Positions 1 through 8,638 of a DNA stretch of 34,096 bases are shown piece by piece; the stretch's first letter is position 1, and each line of letters opens with the position of its first letter. The DNA comes from Acholeplasmatales bacterium (lineage in GTDB: Bacteria; Bacillota_I; Bacilli_A; Acholeplasmatales; Anaeroplasmataceae): assembly GCA_900770055.1 (NCBI GenBank), contig CAAGJD010000121.1, positions 1 through 34,096 on the forward strand, written 5' to 3'. A model generated the notes under the pieces. The model saw only the letters and a list, made by a program, of their open reading frames with translations, was not told the DNA's origin and did not search any database. The position numbers and the translations under genes are program-made.

Positions 1-734
1 CAATACATAAAGCCTTCACAATTAATTACATCACCAGCTTTTAATGCTAAAGCTGTTTGATATACCTCTGTTGATTTACTTGTTAAATATGATTCAATAC
101 AGAATGTATATGTATATTCACCATTTGTTACATCAAAATAGATGTCACCACCATCTTGTGTTGGTGCTGTAACTGATACAACCTCTAGATTTTCAAATGA
201 TACCTTTTGATTTAATACTGCAAGTAATGATTCACTATCAAATGCAGTCATTGCCTTAGCTTCATATACCTTATTACCAGCTAATACTTCATATGTTGCC
301 TCAGCTCCTGCTTCAGAACCTAATATCTCAACTTGACCGGCCCATGCACCTTTAATACCAGTAATCTTAACTTGATTACCAATTGCTAAATCAGTATTAT
401 ATTGTTCTTCTGTACAAGGAAGGTTATAAACAAAATAACCACCATTATCATCTTGTAAATAAACTACTGCCTGATTTTTCCACCAAGATTGTTTTGCTTG
501 AATATATGCAGCAATTGTAACCTCAGTACCATTTTCAGCAGCTACATATTCAGCATAAGTTAATACATCAGAAACTGGAGCTGTAGTTGTTGGAGTACTT
601 GTAGGTGCTACTGTTGGAGTACTTGTAGGTACTGTTGTTGGGGCACTTGTTTTTCCTCCATCATTATTACAAGAAGCTAATGCTCCTACGCATAAGAATG
701 CAAGTGTAATTCCAAATAACTTTGTAATTTTCAT
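1..734 (-). CDS. Secreted OB-fold-like lipoprotein, partial (C-terminus off the window)
   Basis: This frame is open from an ATG at 734 to the window edge, about 244 codons, with no stop seen. The first 22 residues form a lipoprotein signal peptide ending in the lipobox LASC, so the protein should be lipid-anchored outside the cell. A Thr/Pro stalk (about residues 30-52, units such as PTSTPT) follows. The rest is beta-rich with two regions resembling OB-fold modules: one starts near TVTIAAYIQAK and contains VYLQDDNGGYFVYNL, and the next is around VLNQKVSFENLEVVSV. Similar modules occur in YhcR-type surface nucleases and in the 1194-residue protein at 22418-26002. The ribosome site AAAGGAGAAG (741-750) and a consensus promoter support the start. 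A catalytic domain could lie beyond the edge. Function unknown. Confidence 0.8.
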   Translation of the reverse strand, partial: MKITKLFGITLAFLCVGALASCNNDGGKTSAPTTVPTSTPTVAPTSTPTTTAPVSDVLTYAEYVAAENGTEVTIAAYIQAKQSWWKNQAVVYLQDDNGGYFVYNLPCTEEQYNTDLAIGNQVKITGIKGAWAGQVEILGSEAGAEATYEVLAGNKVYEAKAMTAFDSESLLAVLNQKVSFENLEVVSVTAPTQDGGDIYFDVTNGEYTYTFCIESYLTSKSTEVYQTALALKAGDVINCEGFMY

Positions 735-769
735 TTTTATCTTCTCCTTTATTATGTTTTACACAAATA

Positions 770-797
770 ATTATATATTTTTCTAATTATTTGTCAA
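770..797 (-). promoter_or_regulatory. Consensus promoter of the edge lipoprotein
   Basis: On the minus strand this reads TTGACA, 16 bases, then TATAAT. Both hexamers match the sigma-70/sigma-A consensus exactly. It lies in the 84-base gap after the binding-protein gene, so the lipoprotein has its own start of transcription and does not depend only on read-through from the ABC operon. Confidence 0.8.
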
Positions 798-818
798 TAA
801 AATAAATTATTAAAGCAT

Positions 819-2384
819 TTACTCAATTCTTTTAAATTTTTCATAAACAACATAGCTTCCCATAGCTATCCAAGAAATTCCAATTAATATAAATACAGTA
901 ATAATTATTGGTGATACTGTTAATTCTTCTCTTTCAATATCAATTAGTGGACCTAAATTATTAACAGTAATACAAGAATTAAATAGCTTATCCATGTCCT
1001 CAACTTTTTTGAAGGCACCTCTATTATTACATACAGCCTCAATTAAATAGCTTCCTGCATCTCTTACATAGCTTGAACCATTAAATACAGGTGTTATAAA
1101 GGTATTATTAACATTATCTAAGACAATTTTAGCAGCATCTCTTTTAACTTTATATTCACTATTATCATTTAAATAATTTTTATATTCAATAGTATTAGTT
1201 GCCTTACTTGTAACAGGAATATAGCCTTCTGTTTTACTATAAGCAATTTGTGTTTCATTTGTTAATAAGAATTGTGCAAATAACCATGAAGCAATAACCT
1301 CATCCTTATCCTCCTTATCAAATATACAAATTGATGGACCCTGTGATATCATCATTGGATTTTTTACATCATATTGTGGCACAGCTCTTACGACAGTTTC
1401 AAATCTAGGTTTATCGCTGCTAGATCCATTTCCACTATCACCACTTGTGGCATCAACTCCAATCCATGTAGCACCCGCAGTGGAATCAATTGCGAATATG
1501 CATTGCCATTTATTATAAAAGTTTCCTGGATAGCTTGTTTTTTTAAATGTTGAAAACAAATGATTATCATATTTAGCCGCAATATCAACTAAATAATTTT
1601 TAATATCATCATTAAATAATAAAACTTCACCATCAGAATTAGATAATTTAACCTTCTTTTGATAATTCATAGTGATAAACATATTATCAGTAGATTTATA
1701 AATCATTGGATATAACAAAGGATCAGTTTTTTCTCCACTAGCTAAATCACTTAGATGCTTCTTATATGCTGTATCACATACCTCCCATATCCAATCCCAA
1801 GTTAAAATATCTGGAATTTCATAACCTAGGCTTAAAACATAATCCTTGTTAATATAACATGCCTCAGAAGATCTCATAAATGGAATAGTATAATATCTAT
1901 TATCAATTACTCCCTCATTTAAAAATTTAGGGAAAATATCAGATTTATTAATACTATCAAACTTAACATCACTACCACCAAAGCCATAGCTAGGATTATC
2001 CATAAGTGATTCTAAATTGGCAATAATTCCTTCACCTTCTTTATATGTGGCAACATGATCTGGATAAGAAATACATACATTAGGTGTTGTTTTTGTAGGC
2101 ATATTGATAAGAACATCCTTATAAATATCTGGATAACTAGTATAGTTTTTAATCTCTACTTTAATATTTGGATAATATTCTTCAAATCTTTTTATTGTAT
2201 CATTATAAATTTCTTTTTGAACAATATTACCATCATTTTTAGCCCAAAATGAAATTGTATAATTTTTTGATTCATCAAATTCAACTGGTAAATCATCAAT
2301 AATTAATGATTTTCCACCACCATGACAGCCTGCAAAAACAAAGGAAAGCAATAATATAAATAAGCAATAAACTACTTTTTTCAT
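819..2384 (-). CDS. ABC transporter extracellular substrate-binding protein (family 1) with extra C-terminal membrane helix
   Basis: A 521-residue binding protein of a sugar-type (CUT1) ABC importer. The signal peptide ends in the lipobox FAGC (Cys 20), so the N-terminus should be lipid-anchored. The family-1 fold is visible from the parallel with the 501-residue protein at 27446-28951: PNVCISYPDHVATY against PDLAYCYADHVAQY, and QGPSICIFD against QGPNLVMFD. Unlike that paralogue it has no Thr/Pro stalk but adds a hydrophobic helix at about residues 490-512 followed by basic residues (YEKFKR), giving a second membrane anchor. It is last in a three-gene unit, 5 bases after the permease gene, with an AAAGGGG ribosome site. 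The substrate cannot be read from sequence. It could be a sugar or, by analogy with the other locus, a nucleic-acid breakdown product. Confidence 0.88.
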   Translation of the reverse strand: MKKVVYCLFILLLSFVFAGCHGGGKSLIIDDLPVEFDESKNYTISFWAKNDGNIVQKEIYNDTIKRFEEYYPNIKVEIKNYTSYPDIYKDVLINMPTKTTPNVCISYPDHVATYKEGEGIIANLESLMDNPSYGFGGSDVKFDSINKSDIFPKFLNEGVIDNRYYTIPFMRSSEACYINKDYVLSLGYEIPDILTWDWIWEVCDTAYKKHLSDLASGEKTDPLLYPMIYKSTDNMFITMNYQKKVKLSNSDGEVLLFNDDIKNYLVDIAAKYDNHLFSTFKKTSYPGNFYNKWQCIFAIDSTAGATWIGVDATSGDSGNGSSSDKPRFETVVRAVPQYDVKNPMMISQGPSICIFDKEDKDEVIASWLFAQFLLTNETQIAYSKTEGYIPVTSKATNTIEYKNYLNDNSEYKVKRDAAKIVLDNVNNTFITPVFNGSSYVRDAGSYLIEAVCNNRGAFKKVEDMDKLFNSCITVNNLGPLIDIEREELTVSPIIITVFILIGISWIAMGSYVVYEKFKRIE

Positions 2385-2389
2385 AACTT

Positions 2390-3265
2390 CTACCCCTTTG
2401 TTCCAGTTTTGGCTACTCCAGCCATTATTTGTTTTCTAAAAATCACAAATATAATTAATAAAGGTAATGTAACACTAACAACTGCTGCCATCATTGCAGG
2501 AATGTTATCTCTACCAAAGCCCGAAGATTTTATTGTTTGAATAGCATTACTAATCAAATAATAATCATCACTAGTTGAAACAAGTCTTGGCCAAATAAAC
2601 GCATTCCAGCATTCAATTAGTTTTAAAATCAAAATTGAAATAATTGTTGGCTTAGATAAAGGTATCAAAACCTTACATAAATAACCTAAATCTGTTGTAC
2701 CATCAACTTTTGCAGCATAATAAATAGAATCTGGTACCTGCATAAAATTCTGTCTTAATAAATAAATATAAAATACTGATAAGACTGAAGGCAATATTAA
2801 GCCTACATAAGTATTTCTTAAATTAGCATTAACTATAGTATTATAGTTTGTAATAATTACTAGCTCATTAGGAATCATCATCATGGCTAAAAATATCGTA
2901 AATACTATTTCTTTACCTCTAAAATCCAACCTTGCAAAAGCAAATGAGGCTAAGCTTGCGACAACTATCATAATCAAAGTTGTCACTACTGCATAAATTG
3001 TAGTATTGATAACATAACCAAATAAATTAACCATTGTCCAAGCTGCAGCATAATTATCTAGTGTTGGATTTTTTAAATATAAAATAGGTGCCGATTCAGC
3101 TATATAATCACTAAATTGCTTAAATGATGATAAGACCATCCAATAAAATGGGAATAATACAATTAATCCCCAAAATGTTAATAATGTATAAATAATAATA
3201 TTCTTAACAATATTAAGGATTTTAGTTTTATTAACCTCGTTTTTAACTGAAATATTATTTTCCAT
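2390..3265 (-). CDS. ABC transporter permease, MalG-like (CUT1)
   Basis: Inner-membrane permease of about 291 residues with six predicted helices. The cytoplasmic EAA-type loop that contacts the ATPase is visible as YYAAKVDGTTDLGYLCKVLIP, and the C-terminus has the MalG-family ending AGVAKTGTKG. I place the start at the ATG at 3265 (MENNIS), because an exact AGGAGG lies 6 bases upstream at 3272-3277. A longer frame from 3289 would overlap the preceding gene and has no such site. It pairs with the MalF-like permease upstream, 10 bases away. It is a clear paralogue of the permease at 28993-29922. No ATPase gene is present in this unit. Confidence 0.9.
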   Translation of the reverse strand: MENNISVKNEVNKTKILNIVKNIIIYTLLTFWGLIVLFPFYWMVLSSFKQFSDYIAESAPILYLKNPTLDNYAAAWTMVNLFGYVINTTIYAVVTTLIMIVVASLASFAFARLDFRGKEIVFTIFLAMMMIPNELVIITNYNTIVNANLRNTYVGLILPSVLSVFYIYLLRQNFMQVPDSIYYAAKVDGTTDLGYLCKVLIPLSKPTIISILILKLIECWNAFIWPRLVSTSDDYYLISNAIQTIKSSGFGRDNIPAMMAAVVSVTLPLLIIFVIFRKQIMAGVAKTGTKG

Positions 3266-3275
3266 AAACAACCTC

Positions 3276-4169
3276 CTAATAATGAACATGCTTTTTACTT
3301 ACAAGTAAGTTAATGCATGTTATTGTTAAGACTATAGCAAATAATACTATTGCAGCGGCAGATGCGTATGATGGGAAACCACCTGTTTGTGAATATAGCA
3401 TAGTATAAATGTATCCTACTATTGTATTCATACCTGCCTCACTTAAATTCTCACCAAATAACGCTACTGCATTACTATATTCTTTAAAAGCTCCAATAAA
3501 GCCTGTAATAATTAAATATGAAATCATTGGGGATATCATTGGTATTGTAATATGAGTAAACTGTTTAAGCTTTCCTGCACCATCTACTCTTGCAGCATTA
3601 TAATAATCCTTTTTTACTGATTGTAATGCCCCTACAAGTACTAAAATCTTAAATGGCATAACATTCCATATTATATAAAAGCACATAACAAACATTTTAG
3701 CCCAATATGGACCCTCAATCCAATCAACTACCCCTCCACCAAAAAAGCTTATAATAGAGTTTACAAAGCCATCAGAATATGGAGTAATATCAAAAAGAAG
3801 CATAAATACTAATCCAACTGCTAAAGTATTTGTAACATATGGAATAAAAAAGATTGTTTGAAATAAAGCTCTAAGTGGCTTAATTGCATTTAATCCTGCA
3901 GCTATTAATAAGGCAATAATTGTTGATAACGGAACTGTTATAATAACCATTATTAATGTATTTAATATTGCTTGAGCAAATTCAGGATCATGTAAAACAA
4001 ATACATAATTATATATACCAATTCCTGTATATAATTGTGTTACTGAATTAAAGTTCTCCTCAAATGAATATACTAATACATCAATAAGTGGATAAAGCAT
4101 AAATACACCTAAAAATAGTAAAGCGGGTAATAAATATAACCAAGCCTTAAGATTGTTTTTCTTTATCAT
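3276..4169 (-). CDS. ABC transporter permease, MalF-like (CUT1)
   Basis: First gene of the left importer, about 297 residues, with six predicted helices and the EAA loop seen as YYNAARVDGAGKLKQFTHITI. It ends in SKKHVHY, close to the SKKKVHY ending of its paralogue at 29933-30934. The start is placed at the ATG at 4169 (MIKKNN). An AGGTGG ribosome site sits 4 bases upstream, and a TATAAT at 4188-4193 would put the RNA start near 4181, so a longer frame from 4184 is unlikely. It should form a heterodimer channel with the 2390-3265 product. The ATPase must come from elsewhere; the MsmK-type protein at 30934-32004 is the candidate in this window. Confidence 0.9.
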   Translation of the reverse strand: MIKKNNLKAWLYLLPALLFLGVFMLYPLIDVLVYSFEENFNSVTQLYTGIGIYNYVFVLHDPEFAQAILNTLIMVIITVPLSTIIALLIAAGLNAIKPLRALFQTIFFIPYVTNTLAVGLVFMLLFDITPYSDGFVNSIISFFGGGVVDWIEGPYWAKMFVMCFYIIWNVMPFKILVLVGALQSVKKDYYNAARVDGAGKLKQFTHITIPMISPMISYLIITGFIGAFKEYSNAVALFGENLSEAGMNTIVGYIYTMLYSQTGGFPSYASAAAIVLFAIVLTITCINLLVSKKHVHY

Positions 4170-4187
4170 AATACCACCTACCAATCC

Positions 4188-4193
4188 ATTATA
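4188..4193 (-). promoter_or_regulatory. Possible -10 box of the left ABC operon
   Basis: A perfect TATAAT on the minus strand lies 18 bases before the chosen start of the first permease. The -35 region is weak (TTAAAA at about 4210-4215). It sits just after the terminator of the upstream operon, where a new promoter is expected. The resulting leader would be only about a dozen bases. Confidence 0.45.
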
Positions 4194-4250
4194 TATTTTA
4201 CCACTTGATTTTTAATAATACAATTTATTGAAAACATTATTTTTAAATGA

Positions 4251-4285
4251 AAAAGAAAAAAGTCAATCACTTTTACATGATTGAC
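4251..4285 (-). terminator. Intrinsic terminator of the tmk-yitT operon
   Basis: On the minus strand GTCAATCA, an 8-base loop and TGATTGAC form an 8-pair stem (4262-4269 with 4278-4285). The T-rich run TTTTTTCTTTT follows at once. It lies 9 bases after the yitT stop codon and separates the housekeeping operon from the ABC transporter unit. Confidence 0.85.
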
Positions 4286-4293
4286 AGTATTAA

Positions 4294-5271
4294 TTAAATA
4301 ATTGTATGCTTAAAGAAAGCACCAATAATTCGCTTAACAGGTAAAACCATAATAAATGCCTCAGGATCTACCTTATAAATAATTCTTTTAGCCTTTTCAA
4401 GCTCATATGATGATATTACCATGAATACATCATTTTTTTCTTCTTTAGTATAAGCACCGACTACATCTAATATCGTACAGCCTCTTTGAATTCCTTCAAT
4501 TAAAGCCTTAGAAACTTCATTCTTATGCTTTGTAATAACATCTATTCTTAGATAATTATAGGCTGTATGTATTTTATCTACTACTAAATTAGTAATTATA
4601 ATAAAAATAAATGTATATAATGCAATAGCTAATTGACCAAGTAATAAACCATTAACAATTGCTAAACAAATATTTATTACTGTTGATAATGCACCAATAG
4701 AAATTCCCTTTTTAAAATTTAATGCTTGAGTTAATATATCAACACCACCTGTTGATGTACCATATCTTAAAGCAAGACCAATACCTACACCACTGAATAA
4801 TCCAGCAATTATTGAAAGTAATAAACGATAAATTTCATTTACAGGATCAATACCTATAATATTTATTAATATATATTTACCATCTATCCAACCTAATAAG
4901 AAAATAGATTGAGCTATTATTGATAGGATAGTATAAATAATAAACCTAGGTGATACATGCTTAAAGCCATAAATACATAAAGGAATATTAAATAATAGCT
5001 GATAAAAACCAACAGATTTTAAAATATCAGGGCAATTAGGTGCGAACATCTCTATTAATCTATTACATATCTGTCCAACAGCAGTAAGACCTACTGAAAG
5101 TAGATTTGCAGGCTCCAAAAAGATTACGACTGATATTGAATATAATGCTGAAGTTAATATTACTATAAAAAATCTAAAGGCATCATCAAGAATTTGTCTT
5201 CTTTTAACGCTTTTATTAAAAGCTTTACTATGATTGTCTAAAATATTATTAGACTCAAGATTAGGTTCCAT
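4294..5271 (-). CDS. YitT family membrane protein (YitT membrane domain plus DUF2179)
   Basis: A 325-residue integral membrane protein. About residues 30-235 contain several hydrophobic helices with family-typical stretches such as RYGTSTGGVDILTQAL. The last 80-90 residues form a soluble domain (RIDVITKHKNEVSKAL ... GAYTKEEKNDVFMVI), matching the YitT_membrane plus DUF2179 architecture. The biochemical role of the family is unresolved. The gene begins one base after the metG stop and has only a distant ribosome site (GGAG about 15 bases upstream), so translation may be coupled to metG. It is last in the operon and is followed by a clear terminator. The basic, polar N-terminal 30 residues could hide a later start. 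Confidence 0.88.
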   Translation of the reverse strand: MEPNLESNNILDNHSKAFNKSVKRRQILDDAFRFFIVILTSALYSISVVIFLEPANLLSVGLTAVGQICNRLIEMFAPNCPDILKSVGFYQLLFNIPLCIYGFKHVSPRFIIYTILSIIAQSIFLLGWIDGKYILINIIGIDPVNEIYRLLLSIIAGLFSGVGIGLALRYGTSTGGVDILTQALNFKKGISIGALSTVINICLAIVNGLLLGQLAIALYTFIFIIITNLVVDKIHTAYNYLRIDVITKHKNEVSKALIEGIQRGCTILDVVGAYTKEEKNDVFMVISSYELEKAKRIIYKVDPEAFIMVLPVKRIIGAFFKHTII

Positions 5272-5272
5272 A

Positions 5273-7201
5273 TTATCTTACAATATCTCCAGGCTTACAT
5301 TTTGAAATATTAATTAATTCTAATGTTTCATCATTTATATCTGATGCACATAATAACATACCATGTGATTCTTCTCCTCTTAGTTTAATTGGCTTTAGAT
5401 TTTTAACTACAACAACCTTTTTACCAACTAAATCATCAGGATTATAAAATTTAGCTATACCAGATACAATTTGACGTACCTCAGTACCTAAATCAACCTT
5501 AAATACTAAAAGCTTATCAGCCTTTGGATGCTTCTTAGCCTCAATGATTTGACCTACAGCTAAATCAAGCTTATCAAAATCATCAATAGTAATTTCAGGC
5601 TTTTCTTCCTTTTTAACTGTCTTAGGAGCTTCCTTCTTTTCCTCTTCAGCCTTAGTTACTAAATCCATTATTTCTTTAACATCTAAACGCTTAAATAATA
5701 CTTCACAATTATTAACCTTATATGAAGAATTATCATCAAATTCTAAAGAATCAAAGCCAGTTTTAGTTGTAGCTAAAGCTTGATAAATTTTCTTTGCTGT
5801 ATCAGGCATTGCTGGTTCTAATAATATAGCACTAATACGAATAGCTTCAAGTAAATTATATAATACTGTCTTAAGCTTATTCTTGTTAGCTTCATCCTTA
5901 GCTAAAACCCAAGGAGTTGTTTCATCAATATATTTATTAGATTGACGTAATAGTTTCATTACAGCCTCTAGTGCATCAGCAACTCTGAAGCTATCCATTA
6001 AGCTCTTATAGCTATTTACAGCATCAAAAGCAGTTTTCTTAAGATTCTCATCAAATTCTAAAGACTCTACGCTAATAATTTCTTCATCACCAAAATATTT
6101 TTTTATCATCGCAATAGTTCTATTAACTAAATTACCTAAAGTATTAGCTAAATCAGAATTACTCTTTTCACATACTAATTCATATGTAATATTACCGTCT
6201 GATGCGAATGGAATTTCATGTAAAACATAATATCTTAAGGCATCTACACCAAAATATTTAACTAAATCCTCAGTATATATTACATTACCCTTACTCTTAC
6301 TCATCTTACCATGGTTCATTAAAATCCAAGGATGACCAAATACTTGCTTAGGCAAAGGTAAATCTAAAGCCATTAACATAATAGGCCAATAAATTGTATG
6401 GAATCTTAAAATATCCTTACCAATTAGATGAACATCTGCAGGCCAGAATTTCTTATAAGTTTCACTACATTCTTTATCAAAATGAAAGCCAATACCAGTA
6501 ATATAATTCATTAACGCATCAATCCAAACATAAGTTACATGACTTGGATCAAATTTAACTGGAATACCCCATTTATAAGATGTTCTTGAAACACATAAAT
6601 CAGGTAGTGGTGCTTTTAAGAAATTATTAAGCATTTCATTTTTACGAGATTCAGGCTGAATAAATAGAGGATGCTCATTAATATAATTAATTAATCTATC
6701 TTGATATGGAGTAAGCTTTAAGAAATAGCATTCCTCTTTAGTTAGAGTAACCTTAGCACCACAATCAGGACAACAACCATCCTTTAAATCCTTTTCTGTG
6801 TAATAAGATTCGCAATCAACACAGTAATGACCACTATATTCACCCTTATAAATATCACCTTTTTTGTATAATCTTTCAAAAGCATTAGCTACCTCAGCCT
6901 CATGATAATCATCTGTAGTTCTTACAAAATGATCATAATCAACATTAACAAGCTTATAAATCTCCTTAATTTGATTAGAAATATTATCAACATGCTCCTT
7001 TGGTGTAATACCTAAAGCAATCGCTTTTTGTTCAATTTTTTGACCATGCTCATCTGTACCAGTTTGAAAATATGTTTCAAAGCCATCCTTTTTCTTATAT
7101 CTTACAATACAATCTGCAAGTATAGCCTCATATACATTACCAATATGTGGTTTTGATGAAGGATATGCAATCGCTGTTGTTAAATAAAACTTTTTATCCA
7201 T
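5273..7201 (-). CDS. metG: Methionine-tRNA ligase with C-terminal tRNA-binding domain
   Basis: Cytoplasmic class I aminoacyl-tRNA synthetase charging tRNA-Met, 642 residues. Visible in order: the HIGH-type motif PHIGN (18-22), a zinc knuckle with Cys at 127, 130, 144 and 147 (CVDC ... CPDC), the catalytic loop KMSKSKGN (299-306), an alpha-helical anticodon-binding region, a Lys/Glu-rich linker near 515-535, and an EMAP/Trbp111-like OB domain from about 540 to the end (LAVGQIIEAKKHPKADKL). Length and layout match full-size bacterial MetRS (B. subtilis MetS). A GAGGGG ribosome site 8 bases upstream supports the ATG at 7201. It sits near the end of the tmk cluster, as metS does in B. subtilis. 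Confidence 0.97.
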   Translation of the reverse strand: MDKKFYLTTAIAYPSSKPHIGNVYEAILADCIVRYKKKDGFETYFQTGTDEHGQKIEQKAIALGITPKEHVDNISNQIKEIYKLVNVDYDHFVRTTDDYHEAEVANAFERLYKKGDIYKGEYSGHYCVDCESYYTEKDLKDGCCPDCGAKVTLTKEECYFLKLTPYQDRLINYINEHPLFIQPESRKNEMLNNFLKAPLPDLCVSRTSYKWGIPVKFDPSHVTYVWIDALMNYITGIGFHFDKECSETYKKFWPADVHLIGKDILRFHTIYWPIMLMALDLPLPKQVFGHPWILMNHGKMSKSKGNVIYTEDLVKYFGVDALRYYVLHEIPFASDGNITYELVCEKSNSDLANTLGNLVNRTIAMIKKYFGDEEIISVESLEFDENLKKTAFDAVNSYKSLMDSFRVADALEAVMKLLRQSNKYIDETTPWVLAKDEANKNKLKTVLYNLLEAIRISAILLEPAMPDTAKKIYQALATTKTGFDSLEFDDNSSYKVNNCEVLFKRLDVKEIMDLVTKAEEEKKEAPKTVKKEEKPEITIDDFDKLDLAVGQIIEAKKHPKADKLLVFKVDLGTEVRQIVSGIAKFYNPDDLVGKKVVVVKNLKPIKLRGEESHGMLLCASDINDETLELINISKCKPGDIVR

Positions 7202-7215
7202 AATAACATCCCCTC

Positions 7216-7240
7216 GAAAAATGGTGCATAAAGCACCATT
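7216..7240 (-). terminator. Intra-operon hairpin with short T run before metG
   Basis: On the minus strand AATGGTGC, a 5-base loop and GCACCATT form an 8-pair stem (7220-7227 with 7233-7240), merging into TTTTT at 7217-7221. It overlaps the stop codon of the thioredoxin-like gene and precedes the metG ribosome site. It resembles a weak intrinsic terminator that would lower metG and yitT transcription, or it could be an RNA-processing or stability hairpin. Confidence 0.6.
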
Positions 7241-7772
7241 ACATTAATCTATCCTTTTGGTTAATTTTTTCAATTAACATTGTGATTTCATGCACGAAAT
7301 CTAATGTATAATCCTCTTTTTCGCCTTGCTTATATAAAAGAACACCATCACGTAGTAGCTCCTTTTCATAATAGCCAACACATGTTCCATTTTTTACCGC
7401 AAAAATAAATGGTACGCTGATTCTAGGTATTAAGGTATCAACAACAAGTGTATCTGATTTATAGCCTAGGCTTTCAATAAGCTTATAATATTTAAGCTTA
7501 ATCTCTAAAGATTTACAATCTCTTAAATCCTCTTCATCACCATAAACATTAATGAATTTTGGATCATAATTATAAACACAATCAATACCACTTTTCTTTG
7601 CAATATTGTTTAATAAATCAATGATTGCTTGACAATTTTTACACCAATAGCCACCAATCATTATTAATCCAGTTTTAAATCCCTCAAAAAAATCCATAAG
7701 CTCATCATAGCTTATATTCTTAAATACATGATTTTCATCATTAAGTAATTCATATTCTAAGCAGTAATCCAT
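7239..7772 (-). CDS. Thioredoxin-fold protein with CxxC motif
   Basis: A 177-residue protein without signal peptide, so probably cytoplasmic. The redox motif WCKNC (about 43-47) is placed as in thioredoxins, and a cis-proline-type segment (ISVPFIFAVKNG, near 117-128) follows at the expected distance. The spacer between them is longer than in classical thioredoxin and includes an extra Cys (RDCKSL). This suggests a thiol-disulfide reductase or redox-linked helper, but no partner can be named. It lies between rsmI and metG, a position not occupied by such a gene in the B. subtilis cluster. The region before the ATG is unusually GC-rich (GGGCGGGGC), giving a non-standard ribosome site. Confidence 0.8.
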   Translation of the reverse strand: MDYCLEYELLNDENHVFKNISYDELMDFFEGFKTGLIMIGGYWCKNCQAIIDLLNNIAKKSGIDCVYNYDPKFINVYGDEEDLRDCKSLEIKLKYYKLIESLGYKSDTLVVDTLIPRISVPFIFAVKNGTCVGYYEKELLRDGVLLYKQGEKEDYTLDFVHEITMLIEKINQKDRLM

Positions 7773-7789
7773 ATACAGCCCCGCCCTTT

Positions 7790-8638
7790 TTATTTATTTT
7801 TTTTATATTCCAAATAAATTTTATAAAGCTCTTTTTTATTCATATTAAAAAGTCTTGCAGCCTCTTTAATAGCTTCATTAGGCATATAACCAAGTTCAAT
7901 AAGCTCATCTATTTTTTTATTTGGATCCTCATCTTTATTTACTTCATCATCTACATAGCCTTCAACAATTAAAACCATTTCACCCTTTAATGAATCTAAT
8001 TTTAATATCTCAGATATTTTTCCATAAATGTATTCTTCATATATTTTAGTAAGCTCTCTTGCAAGACTTATTCTTCTATCTCCAAATACATTAAGCATAT
8101 CCTCAAGACATTCAAATATTCTATGAGGTGCTTCATAAAAAATAATTGTATTTTTTACGTATTTAAGCTCCTCAAGCTGCGCTATTCTTTTCGTTTTTTT
8201 AGAATCTAAAAAACCATAGAAGGTATAAGGCATTGGGGCAATACCAGAAGCAATAAGCGCACTAATACCCGCACTAGCACCTGGAATTGTAGAAACAGCA
8301 ATACCTCTTTTTCTAGCTTCCTTAACTATTTTATAGCCTGGGTCTGATATAACAGGTAGTCCTGCATCAGAAATAATAGCTATACTCATTCCTGATTCAA
8401 GCTCCTTTAATATATCATCAGTTTTAATGTTTTGATTAAACTCGTGATAGCTTTCTAGACTTGTGCTTATGTTATAATGGCGAAGTAAAACAATGGAATT
8501 TCTAGTATCCTCTGCATATATCTTATCTACTGATTTTAAAATATTTACAGCTCTATAGGTCATATCCTCTAAATTACCAATAGGTGTCGCAACAAGATAT
8601 AAAATTCCATTATTATGACCAAAGCTTCTAACAATCAT
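7790..8638 (-). CDS. rsmI: 16S rRNA (cytidine-1402-2'-O)-methyltransferase
   Basis: A 282-residue SAM-dependent enzyme that 2'-O-methylates C1402 in the ribosomal P site. Family signatures are unmistakable: LYLVATPIGNLEDMTYRA near the N-terminus, YAEDTRNS, then SDAGLPVISDPGY and FYEAPHRI. The tetrapyrrole-methylase-type fold is complete, with a C-terminal helical tail. The ATG at 8638 shares one base with the stop of the upstream gene (TAATG) and has no visible ribosome site, so translation is probably coupled. In B. subtilis the orthologue yabC stands in the same tmk-metS neighbourhood. Confidence 0.96.
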   Translation of the reverse strand: MIVRSFGHNNGILYLVATPIGNLEDMTYRAVNILKSVDKIYAEDTRNSIVLLRHYNISTSLESYHEFNQNIKTDDILKELESGMSIAIISDAGLPVISDPGYKIVKEARKRGIAVSTIPGASAGISALIASGIAPMPYTFYGFLDSKKTKRIAQLEELKYVKNTIIFYEAPHRIFECLEDMLNVFGDRRISLARELTKIYEEYIYGKISEILKLDSLKGEMVLIVEGYVDDEVNKDEDPNKKIDELIELGYMPNEAIKEAARLFNMNKKELYKIYLEYKKNK

